Assembly: GCA_039000515.1 (NCBI GenBank)
Contig: JBCFYV010000012.1
Location: 2,448,005-2,512,004 of the forward strand
Length of the DNA: 64,000 nt
Direction: 5' to 3'
Source: Timema cristinae
Lineage: Eukaryota; Arthropoda; Insecta; Phasmatodea; Timematidae
Shown here piece by piece: positions 29,131-39,807 of the stretch; within the stretch, counting starts at the first letter, position 1; every line of letters starts with the position of its first letter. A program made the translations under genes and the position numbers. The notes under the pieces are model-generated. The model saw only the letters and a program-made list of their open reading frames with translations, was not told the origin of the DNA and did no database searches.

Positions 29131-31049
29131 GGAGTTAAGGTGTATAGGTTAGAAATTAAGATGTATTCAGACATGGAAGCCATGATCTATGTTGTTCAAG
29201 TGTCATCACAATGTTAAAGATGGCCCGAGGGCATCTGGCAGTGTTGAGGAGTTAAGGTGTATTCAGACATGGACTTAGCGATGTGCGAACCATGCTTCAA
29301 TTTTTATTTCTGGTGAGTCTGGAAACCACCAAGGATCAAATTGAAGATATCATCAAACAAAGTGCTAGCCAGTACAGGCTTTGAAAGATGTCAGTAACAG
29401 ATGAGGCCAGGCCTAGGTTTCCACCAATGTGTGATAAATGTCCAACTGTAAATCTGGATTGAAATTGACAGATATTAAGAGAATTATAAAGAGTTTAAAA
29501 GTTTAATCTGTGATTGCGTGATGTAACGGCCAATACTAATGTAGTAACAAGGTAAGTAAGAGAGCTAATTAGGGTTTTGTACCTAATTAGGCTACTGTAA
29601 TAGATTTTTAACTACAAATTCATTTTATTTAAGTGCCTAAGGCAACTAGGCAACACTAAAAACGGTTTGGTCAATAGATACAAAAAAATTTACTAATGAG
29701 AAACTACCCAATTTGAAAGGGAAAAATAATTTTAAATGTTTTATGGATAGTGACATGATTTCAAGCCAATTTCAGGCGTACTATATGATTCCAGATTGTC
29801 TTCTATATACTTCAACTATTTTAAACACTGTAATGTTAGGGTAATATAGTATATTTTCAGTTGCTAACTCAAAAAAATTGACATCACGAAAGAAAAAGTA
29901 AAAAGAGAGTAAAAGTTAAGAGGGCAGATTGACCGTGAACCTGAGCAACTGTGTCACTAGTCAAGGTAAAAGAAAGTAAAGGGCAGTTTGACCTTGGGTG
30001 AAGAGCCAGGGTCTTTAACAAGAAAACAACTAAACATTATAAAAAACAGATGTTAATATAAGTGGATTGAATATATAATAATTTAATATGCCTTGCTCAA
30101 TGGCAAGCATTAATAGTTGTTCTAAGATGATAAAATAATTGTGTTCACAGTAATAAATAACATTAATCAAATCAATAAAAAATTAAATAAAAATTTGTGA
30201 GAAAACGTGACCCCATTTTCCAATTAATTCAAGAGAAAAATTAAGAATATGCAAGATTTTTTTTATGTATATTAAGACAATTTAATCATTTCAATTTATA
30301 TATAAATTTATGTTGTACGGAAAGTTTACCGTAGAGAATTCGGTGAACAATGATTGATTGCATAACTAACAAAACCTATATAAATATTTGAGTTTTAATC
30401 TAATAATTGGTTTATCAGTAAATTAAATATTTTATAAAAAAAAAAAGTTTTAACACTTACATTTATCTTACCATTTCAAAATTTAATTTTAATTTAAGGT
30501 ACTTTGAGGTACTTCTGATACTAACTTATATTTATTTTCAAGATTTTACAGCCCACATTAAATTATATTTGTATATATAAAATTTAAACCAAACGTAATT
30601 TTACCTAAACTCAAATACAAGCTTTATTACTCAACCAAAGCAATTTAAATTTTGTTAAAAATTCTATGTTATCATCTATCCAAACAACAGTGCGACGATT
30701 TTTTCAGTGTAATAAGGAAAATAAAAAATGCAATATTAAATAAATAATAAAAATAGAAATTTCTGTCTTCCGTTTATTCATCAGAAGACTGGACATTAAA
30801 AACAAAAGCAATCAATCGTGAAAACATATAAACAATAGATCATAACTTTTGCATTGTTATACAAGTAATTTTAAATCAATGTTTATACACCTATACAATT
30901 TATGTAACTTACACTTTATAACTTTATTCATATTTAATTTTAAAAATAATCAAATGTAAAGTATGACGTAGCTCTTGTACAGTATGGAATTTGCTTATAT
31001 CAAAAAATATTAAATTCTCTAAAATATATGCAAATGGGGGTTATTGTAA
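29131..31049. other. Spacer region without recognised genes
   Basis: This is the first part of the unduplicated spacer. It has a repeated phrase GGAGTTAAGGTGTATTCAGACATGG-like (about 29,131-29,177 with an inserted piece, and 29,249-29,272). The rest is AT-rich with no coding signal. Confidence 0.55.
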
Positions 31050-31829
31050 TGATATTGATTTGGACCCCGCTCATATATTAAAAAAATCATGGATGAAGTG
31101 CATTTTTATTTAAAGTATTGTATGTAAAATATCCTTTCAATACTTCACCCATGGAGAATCACGCGCTTTTAGAATTAATGTCAAAGAACTGCACCATTTA
31201 AACTTATTTATTTATTTCAAAAATCAACTCTGTAGTGTTTACCAAAAGAGCAATAGGATGCTAGCTTCACAACACCTGCCCGCCAGGACTCTTTCGATTA
31301 GTTGCTCGCTAGTCGTGTTGAGCTAGACCACCGAGGAGGGGGAGATCAAGGTTCGAATCTCGGTCGGATGAACTGGGGTGGTTTTTCCTAAATGGTTTTC
31401 CACTCTCCCTCCACGCAAATGCAGGTTCACTTCCTCTAATTCAACCTTCCCAATCCTAATCCATTGGGCGTAATTAAAACTCAAAGCGTAAAAACCCAAA
31501 CGGGTAGTAAGACGGGTGCTAAATAATAATAATAAATAATGATTAGTTGCTTTTGACACTGATGACAAGAAGTCCAAGAGGCAAGGGGTAGGTCATATAT
31601 AAGCCGCTTGTGCGTATGAATATAGAGAGTAAGAGTAACATAAATCTACACAGCACACAGTACTCAAAACACGGAACGTATAATGTCACCGAAAAATAAT
31701 CTGTAGTTCAACTAAAACTGTATAATCTAATATTACATCTTCAGTGCCGAAAGTGAAATCATCTTAATAAATCGTGTGCAATTTTAAAGGTCTTACTTAT
31801 TTCTTAAGTGTAAGAAATATCACCATAAT
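31050..31829 (+). mobile_element. Second LTR-like copy, interrupted by a SINE
   Basis: Homologous to 25,621-26,153 and in the same orientation, from TGATATTGATTTGG to the PBS-like ATTGGCGCTAGATC. A SINE sits at 31,307-31,530. It is followed by its own PBS-like leader, so it is a 5' LTR type and not the 3' LTR of the left element. Confidence 0.7.
31307..31530 (+). mobile_element. 5'-truncated SINE inside the LTR
   Basis: The direct repeat GATTAGTTGCT (31,296-31,306 and 31,531-31,541) flanks a SINE lacking its A box but keeping the B box GGTTCGAATCTC, the body and an (AAT)n tail. Confidence 0.88.
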
Positions 31830-32025
31830 TGGCGCTAGATCACGGACTATAATTACCAATCATCTCATCAGATAACAAGAATATTTTAATTGGCGTTCAA
31901 TCACAGGCCTATAAATACCAATTATCTCACATAATTTCAATATAATTTTAAATGCCGCCCAATAGTGGGGTGATAATTTTAGTATCCATTAATTGGCGCC
32001 GCCACGCAGGTCAAGAACATTATAA
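31830..32025 (+). repeat. PBS-like leader repeats behind the second LTR copy
   Basis: Units begin AATTGGCGCTAGATCACGG (31,829), AATTGGCGTTCAATCACAGG (about 31,890), AATGCCGCCCAATAGTGGGG (about 31,952) and AATTGGCGCCGCCACGC (about 31,991). After this the similarity to the first copy ends; no gag follows. Confidence 0.6.
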
Positions 32026-33270
32026 TGCATATCCCAATTATTCAGATAACAGCAGTAAATGACTGAACCATTTTTACCTTCATTAATGAGCAGGTAGACT
32101 AAACTTCAAGCTTGTTTGTTCTGATTTGCCTGTGGCGATGTAATAATCCTGGCCAACTAAACCAGGAGTGGTTTTTCCTAAAGGTATTAAGACAATGAAA
32201 AACCAACAACCTTTATTAATTTTAGCGGGCTGTTTCATTACCAGTGGGCCATGTTCAATATTTATAATATATTTATAATTAACTAAAGAAAAGTGAACAC
32301 ACTTCAAATAGTGTTTCCTTTAATTAAAATAATACCATATGCAAACAAAAGGTTTTGATTTAAATAAATACCGAAAAAATATTTCAAGCTATTTGGTCTT
32401 GGTAATATTGTCTTACTTTGAAGAGTGGGATGATATTATCTCGAGCTAGATAGGTAAGGGGAAGAACCCAACAAAGACAAAATGTGCGTGTGCGCGCATG
32501 TGTGGGGATTGGGAGGATGATGTAAAGGGGCCCACGAAAGGAACTTTAAATTACTATAAATTTGGTGGAAATTATTTTAATCAAATAATGATTAATGCCA
32601 ATTTAAATAGTTGAGTATGTTTATCAAAAAGTTTTGTAAATTATAACTAGGCTATAACATTATTTCCTTCTTTTTAAATAGCGTAGTTTTTTTTTTAATT
32701 GTCATGCAATCAAGTTGATGACTGATAAGTTTCCCAACACAAAACCGAGGATAAAACAGTCATTATAATCTGGGATTACTAAATTAATAATTATTTATGA
32801 CTATTAATTTTCCTTATAACATTAGTTAAGGTGTTAGATGACATGGAAAAGGGGGCCCAAAAATAAATCTTGTGGGGACGACGACTTTACGGCACTGAAA
32901 TGAGATGGTATTGGGCAGATGCCATTGGAATGTCAAGGTCAGCAACATACAATAAAGAGTAAGAGAGCATGCTTAATAATTATAGAAAGGATTTCTATTG
33001 AGGCTGGTAGAACACAAATGGGTAAAGACCAAAAAGTATAAAGAAACCAATACAAATATATATAATGTTGTTATTATTTACTAATTTTTTGTAAAATGCA
33101 CCGAGTTGTCGCTAGACATTTTCGGTCTATCGACAGTGGAGTAGTTAGTGGCCACATGTAAGTGAGGTTACTTTGTCCCAATGAGATGAAGTGATGATAA
33201 TTATGATGATTGTGTGGTGCCAGTAGAAGTCTTAACCCTACTTAAGCCTAATTACCCAGACCATGGTAAC
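32026..33270. other. Spacer region without recognised genes
   Basis: AT-rich sequence with short ORFs only, none with a recognisable family. A short alternating GTGCGTGTGCGCGCATGTGTG stretch lies near 32,485-32,503. Confidence 0.5.
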
Positions 33271-33283
33271 CATAGTAACAATA

Positions 33284-33327
33284 TTATTATTAGCACGCGT
33301 CTTACTACCCGTTCGGGTTATACGCAA
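33284..33327 (-). mobile_element. 44-bp 3'-end-only SINE insertion
   Basis: Only the last part of the SINE (GCGTATAACCCGAACGGGTA then AGACGCGTGC and ATT repeats, on the minus strand) is present, framed by a perfect 13-bp duplication CATAGTAACAATA at 33,271-33,283 and 33,328-33,340. Confidence 0.9.
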
Positions 33328-33663
33328 CATAGTAACAATACCCCTTTGGGAAAAATGCCTATAGCACCACCGGGAACCAAACCCAGGGGCTTTAGATTAG
33401 TAGTCAGATCATGAGGCAAGCAATGTACATCTTGAAACTTATTAATGCTTTAACATCTCTCTTTGGTAGAAGGCCAGCATTCAAGATGGCAAAATTGATA
33501 GGTGTGATTACATTATTTTTTAATTGTTAAATCTGCAATACACAAACATTTTTCATGAATGCTTTTTATTAAGCTCCATTTCAGGAATATTAAATTAAGT
33601 CACAAGTCATAACTAACTTTTCGATTACCACCCCAAGTGTATTAAAAAACCAATCATATAGTT

Positions 33664-35051
33664 CAGCGGTTCCCAAACTGTGGTTCGTGAAATCTTACAA
33701 GAGGCTCGCCAAAATATTTCTGTAATGGTGGCTTTTGCAGCACTTTGTAAAAAAAAATGCAAAGCATTTACAACTGTTTATCATCTCACAGTGAAGTCAT
33801 ATGGTTATCTCAAGGTAGAACTCTTGCAAGATTGTTTGAACTAAACACAAAGTTTTCAATTTTCCAACCAACCATCCCTTTCACAAAGCAAAGTAGATGC
33901 AAGATCAAATGTGGATCCAGCCTTTGACCTATTTGGCAGACATTTTCTTAAAAATGAATAGTTTAAACCTCTCTCTTCAGGGTCAAATATTAACGTTTTT
34001 ACTGTGCAAGAACGTAATGAGCCGTTCATAAAAAACTTAACTTTTGAGAAACATGTTTAATAAGAAATCAAACAGAGTGCTTTGATACCCACCACAACTC
34101 CATGGTAGAAAATCAGCTTTCTTTGGGTGAAGATGTAAAGAATGTGGTTCTTGCACACTTGAAAGGACTTAGAAAAACCCTCAAAGAATATTTTCCAGGC
34201 ATAATAACAATTCGATTCGCAATCCTTGTAAGAGACAGCAATTTGAAATCTTCCATGCATTAAGTGTGAATGAAAGAGAACAGCTCCTTGAAATTTCTAC
34301 TGATTTTGAATTAAAGAAAAGCTATAAATCTTTGTCATTAATTGGTTTCTGGTTAAGTTTAAAGGGGGAATTCTCATTGTTAGAGAATAAAGCTATTACA
34401 TATTTGTTACCATTTTATTCTACATATTTGAGCGAGAAATATTTGTCTTAATATGCTAATAGTAAAATAAAAACAGGAATAGTCACAATGCTGAAAGTGA
34501 CTTGAGACTTTATTTATCGTCTGTGATTCCTGACTTTAAGCCTCTGTTACATCCAAAGCAAGTGTTTCCTTTCACTAAGTCATGTGATGTGTGTAACTGT
34601 TAAAACTTGTTAAAAGATTTTGACATAAATCGGCATGGAGTATGTGATTAAAGGAGAGTTTTTCAGTTATGTCAAAGTAGCAATTTCCAGTACCACTTTA
34701 AAAACATGTGAAATGTAACAATATTGTGAGAGTAAAGACAAGAAAATGTTACTACAGTACTTTGCTTATTTAATTTGTTTTAATTTTTAAAACAAATGTA
34801 TAATTATTTTAACTTTTACTTAAGTAGTTTCAATATTATTTCATTATATTTGGTGAGTTATTTCAAAGTACCTACCGAGCTATAGAAGGTTAATCTAAAG
34901 GTATTAACCATATTGATTACAATTAATAGCTAAATTTCATAAAAATTAGGTATAGAATTAAGTGTGTAGCTATGGATATTTACCAGAGAGTTCGTACAAC
35001 TCGGATGTTTGTGAAAGGGGTTCGCAAGTCAAGAAAGTTTGGGAACTGCTG
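33664..35051 (+). mobile_element. hAT element with 15-bp TIRs and 8-bp TSD
   Basis: Ends CAGCGGTTCCCAAAC (33,664-33,678) and GTTTGGGAACTGCTG (35,037-35,051) are near-perfect inverted repeats (14 of 15). They are flanked by ATATAGTT (33,656-33,663) and TTATAGTT (35,052-35,059), an 8-bp duplication with one mismatch, as expected for hAT. It contains remnants of a transposase. Confidence 0.92.
33890..34605 (+). pseudogene. hAT transposase remnant (ZBED/SCAND3-type)
   Basis: Frames contain FTVQERNEPFIKNL, LKGLRKTLKEYFPG and, in an open 61-codon stretch from 34,266, EREQLLEISTDFELKKSY followed by LIGFWLSL, LLENKAITYLLPFYSTYL and, further on, HPKQVFPFTKSCD-like remains. These match the C-terminal half of ZBED5/SCAND3-like hAT transposases, including the LLPF-TTYL region near the dimerisation domain. 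The BED finger and catalytic N-terminal half are missing, and frame breaks and stops are present. The element is non-autonomous. Confidence 0.8.
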
Positions 35052-35476
35052 TTATAGTTCATTATAACTCATTTTTAACTACTGTATTTAAGATAATTAA
35101 CATATATTTTAAAACATGCCTTGGAGAAATGACATTTTGACTTAGGGAAATTTTTAGGTGAGAAATACCCATTTCTCATGGGAATGAGATGGAGAAAATA
35201 TTAAAGTAATTTTTCACTTTGAACTTGAATTAAAATTAAAATCTGAAAAATAAATAAAAGCTTAGCATTAAAAAATTAACAAAGAATCAGAAGCTTTAGG
35301 CAATGTCATCAGAAAGGGATTAAATTTTATTAGGGATGGACAGGAACGAGATAGTAAATTAGTCAAAATATCGATATTTGGGTCAGGAAATTTTAAAATT
35401 ACCCTTTAGATTAGATTTAAAATATATTGATTTCTTAACTAATATGGTAAGACTGTTAAAGCTATGATATTATTAA
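35052..35476. other. Spacer region without recognised genes
   Basis: AT-rich; nothing supported. Confidence 0.5.
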
Positions 35477-35724
35477 AACCGCTTAGGTGGCTGCACGGTC
35501 TAAGGCACCAGTCTCACAATAGACTAGACTACTGATGACGGGGATATTTAGTTTGAATTTGGCCGGGGTATTAAGGGTGGTTTTCCCTAAATGGTTTCCC
35601 ACTCTAGCCACGCAAATGCGGGTATACCTCTAAATTCAATCTTCCTCATTCCTAGCACACTAGAGTAATTAGTATATAGGCATATAGCCAGAGCGAGTAA
35701 TAAGACATGGTGCTATAAAAAATA
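35477..35724 (+). mobile_element. SINE with a different tRNA-like head
   Basis: The body (GGTGGTTTTCCCTAAATGG, CGCAAATGCGGGT, ACATGGTGCTATAA tail) matches the other SINEs, but the head reads GCTTAGGTGGCTGCACGGTC and TGGCCGGGG, unlike the main family. A possible target-site duplication ATATTATTA/ATATTACTA flanks it. The divergence suggests an older or different subfamily. Confidence 0.72.
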
Positions 35725-36439
35725 TTACTAAATGTAATAAAATAAAAAATAACATGATTAAATAAATATAAGTGCCCGCAAATAGCATATTTTTATCAAA
35801 TCAAATAGCAAAATTTAAAACAATACCAAATACAATTAATAAAATAGATGATTTTATTATTTGCATAGGGGAAAAAATGCTACTAAACAATGTTTGGCAC
35901 CTCTTCAATTTGCTCTGAATGTATTAGCTAGGTTTAAAAGTTACTTTTCTTAAATGTTCTCTCTAAATTTGACACCCCTTATACTTTACTCCCTGTCTTT
36001 GGGTCCCAAACAACAGACACTTTGAACTCTTATAAATGATTGACCTTGGCAAGCTACTTCCTTTCCCCCTTCCTCCCCTTTCCCAGCCCAAAAGATAGAA
36101 GAATATATCTGTCCTCTAAATCTTTCAAGCTCTTTCACTTGCTAAAACAAACAAATCACTGTTGATAGACAGAGCCCGTGCCCTTTGTTTTATTTTTGTA
36201 ACATTGTTTTGTTTCCCACCCGAAACTTTTCAGGGAAGGGTCAATCCTGCCCGACCAACGGGAATAGATGAATTCCCGAAATTTTTCCGAGGGTTGGGAT
36301 CTCGTCCACCCTAAATTTTATAGTTTAAATTAAGTTAAATATAGTGATAGATGTCAAAAATATTTATGATAAGTTTGGGAAATGGGACAAAAACTATGAA
36401 ACGGTTGCAGTTATAAACAATAAATTTAAATTATATGTA
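35725..36439. other. Spacer region without recognised genes
   Basis: No coding signal. The last ~100 bp may be the outermost, weakest part of the foldback repeat that follows. Confidence 0.45.
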
Positions 36440-36543
36440 TGAAATAAAGAACAATGAGCAATAACAATTGGTAATAAATAAAATGATAGAACATTAGGAA
36501 AATAGTAGAGCACAAAATAAAAGTAAAAACACTAACACATATT

Positions 36544-36796
36544 ACCCGCCTCGGTGGCGTAGTTGGCTAACGCGCTTGTCGTGTTGAGCCCGACTGCTGA
36601 GGACGGGGAGATCGAGGTTCGAATCTCGGTCGGGTGAACTGGGGGTGGTTTTTCCTAAATGGTTTTCCCCTCTCCCTCCACGCAAATGCGGGTTCACTTC
36701 CTTTAATTCAACCTTCCCAATTCTAATCCATTAGTGTAATTAGTACTTAAGCGTATAAGCCGAACGGGTAGTAAGATGCGGTGCTAAATAATAAAA
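36544..36796 (+). mobile_element. Full-length SINE with perfect 13-bp TSD
   Basis: It starts ACCCGCCTCGGTGGCGTAG, has B box GGTTCGAATCTC, and ends CTAAATAATAAAA-like. ACTAACACATATT flanks it exactly at 36,531-36,543 and 36,797-36,809. It is inserted in the left repeat of the foldback element, so it is younger than that element. Confidence 0.93.
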
Positions 36797-37648
36797 ACTA
36801 ACACATATTTACACCCACATCAATATTTCGATGCTATTATACATCTTCCTCAGGAAGTAGTAGTAACTAGACTAAACAGGATGTTGTCTTCAGTGATGCC
36901 AACTTGACTGGTATGTATGAAAACTTCTCTGGTGGAGATAACATTCTCTTAATGTTTCTCTATTACTCTATGGAAGGTTGGTGGTGCTGGTGTAGCCTAT
37001 GGGTTGAAATAAGCGAATATTTAGGTTGGGTGGTTTTCAAGACTTTGTGATCCATTGATGTGCCAGTTCCCATCTTCTTAACTGAGACATATTACATTGT
37101 GTTTTGTTAAATGATTTTTAACACCTTGACAGTGTATCAGTCTTCAAAGTTGAGGTTATGAGTGGAGGCGTGTGCTGAAACGGGTTTTTCAAGATTGTAC
37201 TGTGACCTACCCCCTATAATTATCCCCACATAAATAACACACAGAGGTAAGCACAAGAGAGTTATCAATTTATTGATAAAAAACATAGTACAACTCAATG
37301 AGGGAGCGGCGCTTAAGAGTAATAGCATTAAAGGTAAGCCTGAAGGGCTATACGGCACAATGGACACCGCCAGGGCCTGAAGGCATTACAACAATAACAG
37401 CATCAGGCGGCTCCATGTACTTTAGACGGCCCCAAAATGGCCTCATCAGAGAATAGCATAAAGATCTAATAAATTGGTCTCCTGATACACAAAAAACAAA
37501 TTAATATAGATTTCTACCATCAGCATGGGCAAAGAGCCAACACCAGTTCAAGGTCCGAAACATTTAGTGAATCAAGGACACAAGTCCCTAACATAAATGA
37601 AGGCACCAACATTAACCTAATATATTTGACATAATTAAAAGTCCAACA

Positions 37649-38125
37649 TTAGTAGCCTACAGTAGATTTAAGCACTAGCCTGCTCGCGGCCCCACATTTA
37701 CCCAACTTGGTAGAAAACAAGGCGGTAAATATAAACTGATTGCAAACATTAAAGATACTAACAATATTAATGGAGACCAAAGACTCTTTTAGTATAAGAT
37801 CGCCCTTAGGGGCTGACGTAACAGATTGTTGCAATAAAACATTATTCGTAGAATATAAATGGAATTTTGAAAGATAGAAATTTACAGCCAAATTGAATTT
37901 AGAGAATAGCGTCCAGCCTGTATAAATTAGGTATTTACCTTGAAAGCCCAGAGTGAAATGTGTGACTATACTCCGGGTTCCAACCATTATATACACAGTG
38001 AAAATCATGTGTCTCAGTGCGCGGAGTAAAGGAGAAGGGAGGTTCGAGAAGGATCTCGAAGCCCGTGGCCATTGCTTACTCGCAAAAACATAGTCCATGG
38101 AAGTTTCTCTGAAGGCGCGCGCCAC
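37649..38125 (-). CDS. 158-codon ORF of unknown function inside the foldback element
   Basis: The longest uninterrupted ORF in the spacer (MARAFRETSMDYVFASKQWP...). Its start lies in a GC-richer, CpG-containing stretch (GGCGCGCGCC at about 38,116-38,125). I recognise no family and see no transposase motif. It could be a chance ORF in captured host sequence: on the plus strand the same segment continues into GGGTTGGTGAGTTTTT near 38,280, a plausible splice donor of a 5' exon. It is not duplicated elsewhere in the window. Confidence 0.25.
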   Translation of the reverse strand: MARAFRETSMDYVFASKQWPRASRSFSNLPSPLLRALRHMIFTVYIMVGTRSIVTHFTLGFQGKYLIYTGWTLFSKFNLAVNFYLSKFHLYSTNNVLLQQSVTSAPKGDLILKESLVSINIVSIFNVCNQFIFTALFSTKLGKCGAASRLVLKSTVGY

Positions 38126-38905
38126 TTGCTCTTTCTTGTTGTCTCGGGCGAAGAGAAGGGGAGAGCCCCCGACACAGCAGTGGTGGGCCTCGAACTTCGT
38201 TTAAATTGAACCTGGATTTTGTGGTGAAGTGCATCTCAGTTTATTGTGGACGAGTGGAAACGAGTTAACTGGGGCTTTGGGTTGGTGAGTTTTTACGACT
38301 TCTTCTTGACCATGTTGTAACAAGGTTACGTACTGCACAATATGTTGGCCTTACCACTGAAAATCTCCTAAACGAATGAATAGACACTGCCATGAAACAA
38401 AAATCAAGAATCCAGAAAAACCCGTTTCAGCACACGCCTCCACTCATAACCTCAACTTTGAAAAACTGATACACTGTCAAGGTTGTTAAAATCATTTAAC
38501 AAAACAAAAATGTAATATGTCTCAGTTAAGAAGATGGGAAAATGGCACATCAATGGATCACAAACTCTAGAAAACCACCCCAAACCCAAATATTCGCTTA
38601 TTTAACCCATAGGCTACACCAGCCCCCCACCCAAACCCTTTCCCTAGAGTAATAGAGAAACATTAAAAGAATGTTATCTCCAACCAGAGAAGTTTTCATA
38701 CATACCAGTCAAGTTGGCATTCCTGAAGACAAAATCCTGTTCAGTCTTACTACTACTTCCTGAGGAAGATGTTATAATAGCATAAAATATTGTGTGTGTA
38801 TGTGTTTTCTGTTTTTACTTTTATTTGGACTCTACCATTTTCCTAATAGTATATCATTTTATAAATTTAAATTCTGTAATTGTTTTATAATTTTTTTAAT
38901 TAAAA

Positions 38906-39392
38906 AATATTTAAAATCAAAATTTGTGTATTCATCTATTTTTAAAATTTTAAATTCCCAAATGAAATAAATATTATTTTGTCAAACGTGTTGAGTAAAA
39001 GGGAAAATAAAAAACCCCGGCCTAATGCAACTATTTAAAAAAATTGTTTTTTTTTTAATTAAACTCTTTTGGACTAAATAAAAATAAATCAATTCTAAAA
39101 ATTGATTTTAAGATTGACTAAAAGGGTTTTTTAAAAAAAAAAGGTTTAATAATAAATTTTAATTATCCCTTACATAATAAAATATGAATTCAAACTATTT
39201 AGAATGAATAAAAGTGAGCACAATCCTGTACATAAGAATACCAAAAAAATTTCTTAAATGAGCAAGTGTGTCGATTATGTCTTACAATTTATTACTAAGC
39301 CTTCAATAAAAAAGCTATTGGGCTACAAAAATATTAGTTTTTATCAATAATACCATGAATGTAGTAGCCTGTCTATGCAAATTGCGTGGTGT
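38906..39392. other. End of left contig without recognised genes
   Basis: AT-rich unique sequence running to the assembly gap. No similarity to the other arm was noticed. Confidence 0.5.
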
Positions 39393-39492
39393 NNNNNNNN
39401 NNNNNNNNNNNNNNNNNNNNNNNNNNNNNNNNNNNNNNNNNNNNNNNNNNNNNNNNNNNNNNNNNNNNNNNNNNNNNNNNNNNNNNNNNNNN
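39393..39492. other. Assembly gap of exactly 100 N
   Basis: A run of 100 N, the conventional size for a gap of unknown length between scaffolded contigs. It separates the spacer from the right arm. Confidence 0.98.
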
Positions 39493-39494
39493 CC

Positions 39495-39763
39495 AATAAT
39501 AATAATAATAATAATATTTAGCACCGCGTCTTACTACTCGTTCGGGTTATACGCTTTAAGTACTAACTACGCTAAGGGATTAGGAATTGGGAAGGTTGAA
39601 TTAGAGGAAGTGAACCCGCATTTGTGTGGCGGGAGAATGGAAAACCATTTAGAAAAAACCACCCTAGTTCACCCCGACCGAGATTCGAACCTCGATCTCC
39701 CTGTCCTCAGCAGTCGAGCTCAACACGACTAGAGCGTTAGCCAACTACGCCACCGAGGCGGGT
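39495..39763 (-). mobile_element. tRNA-derived SINE at the start of the right contig
   Basis: Mirror copy of the SINE at 28,863-29,130. Its 5' TSD copy (CTTAACTCC on the plus strand) is at 39,764-39,772; of the other TSD copy only two bases (39,493-39,494) remain before the gap. Confidence 0.9.
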
Positions 39764-39770
39764 CTTAACT

Positions 39771-39772
<2 letters not shown>

Positions 39773-39807
<35 letters not shown>

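Larger units (their letters stand above)
4600..29133 (+). repeat. Left arm of giant inverted duplication
   Basis: This arm is repeated in reverse complement at 39,493-64,000. Shared landmarks run in mirrored order: integrase, capsid and protease genes of copy A, all of copy B, the RT fragment, the G17 tract, the EEADTR pseudogene, the LTR and gag-like gene, and the SINE at 28,863. Differences seen by eye are mostly single-base indels in homopolymers and microsatellite length. The outer end lies beyond position 1, because the mirror of 1-4,600 would fall outside the window. Confidence 0.93.
36440..38905. mobile_element. Foldback-type element with long inverted repeats
   Basis: Inverted repeats lie at about 36,440-37,193 (less the SINE) and 38,412-38,905. 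Matching anchors include ATCTTCCTCAGGAAG, AAGTTGAGGTTATGAGTGGA and GTGTGCTGAAACGGG on one side against their complements on the other. Their visible divergence suggests an old element. The roughly 1.2-kb centre is less AT-rich. No transposase was recognised, and target-site duplications were not resolved. Confidence 0.75.

Noticed and set aside
37649..38125. 158-codon ORF as the transposase of the foldback element
   Set aside because: No catalytic triad pattern, zinc finger or helix-turn-helix motif is visible; kept only as an unidentified ORF.
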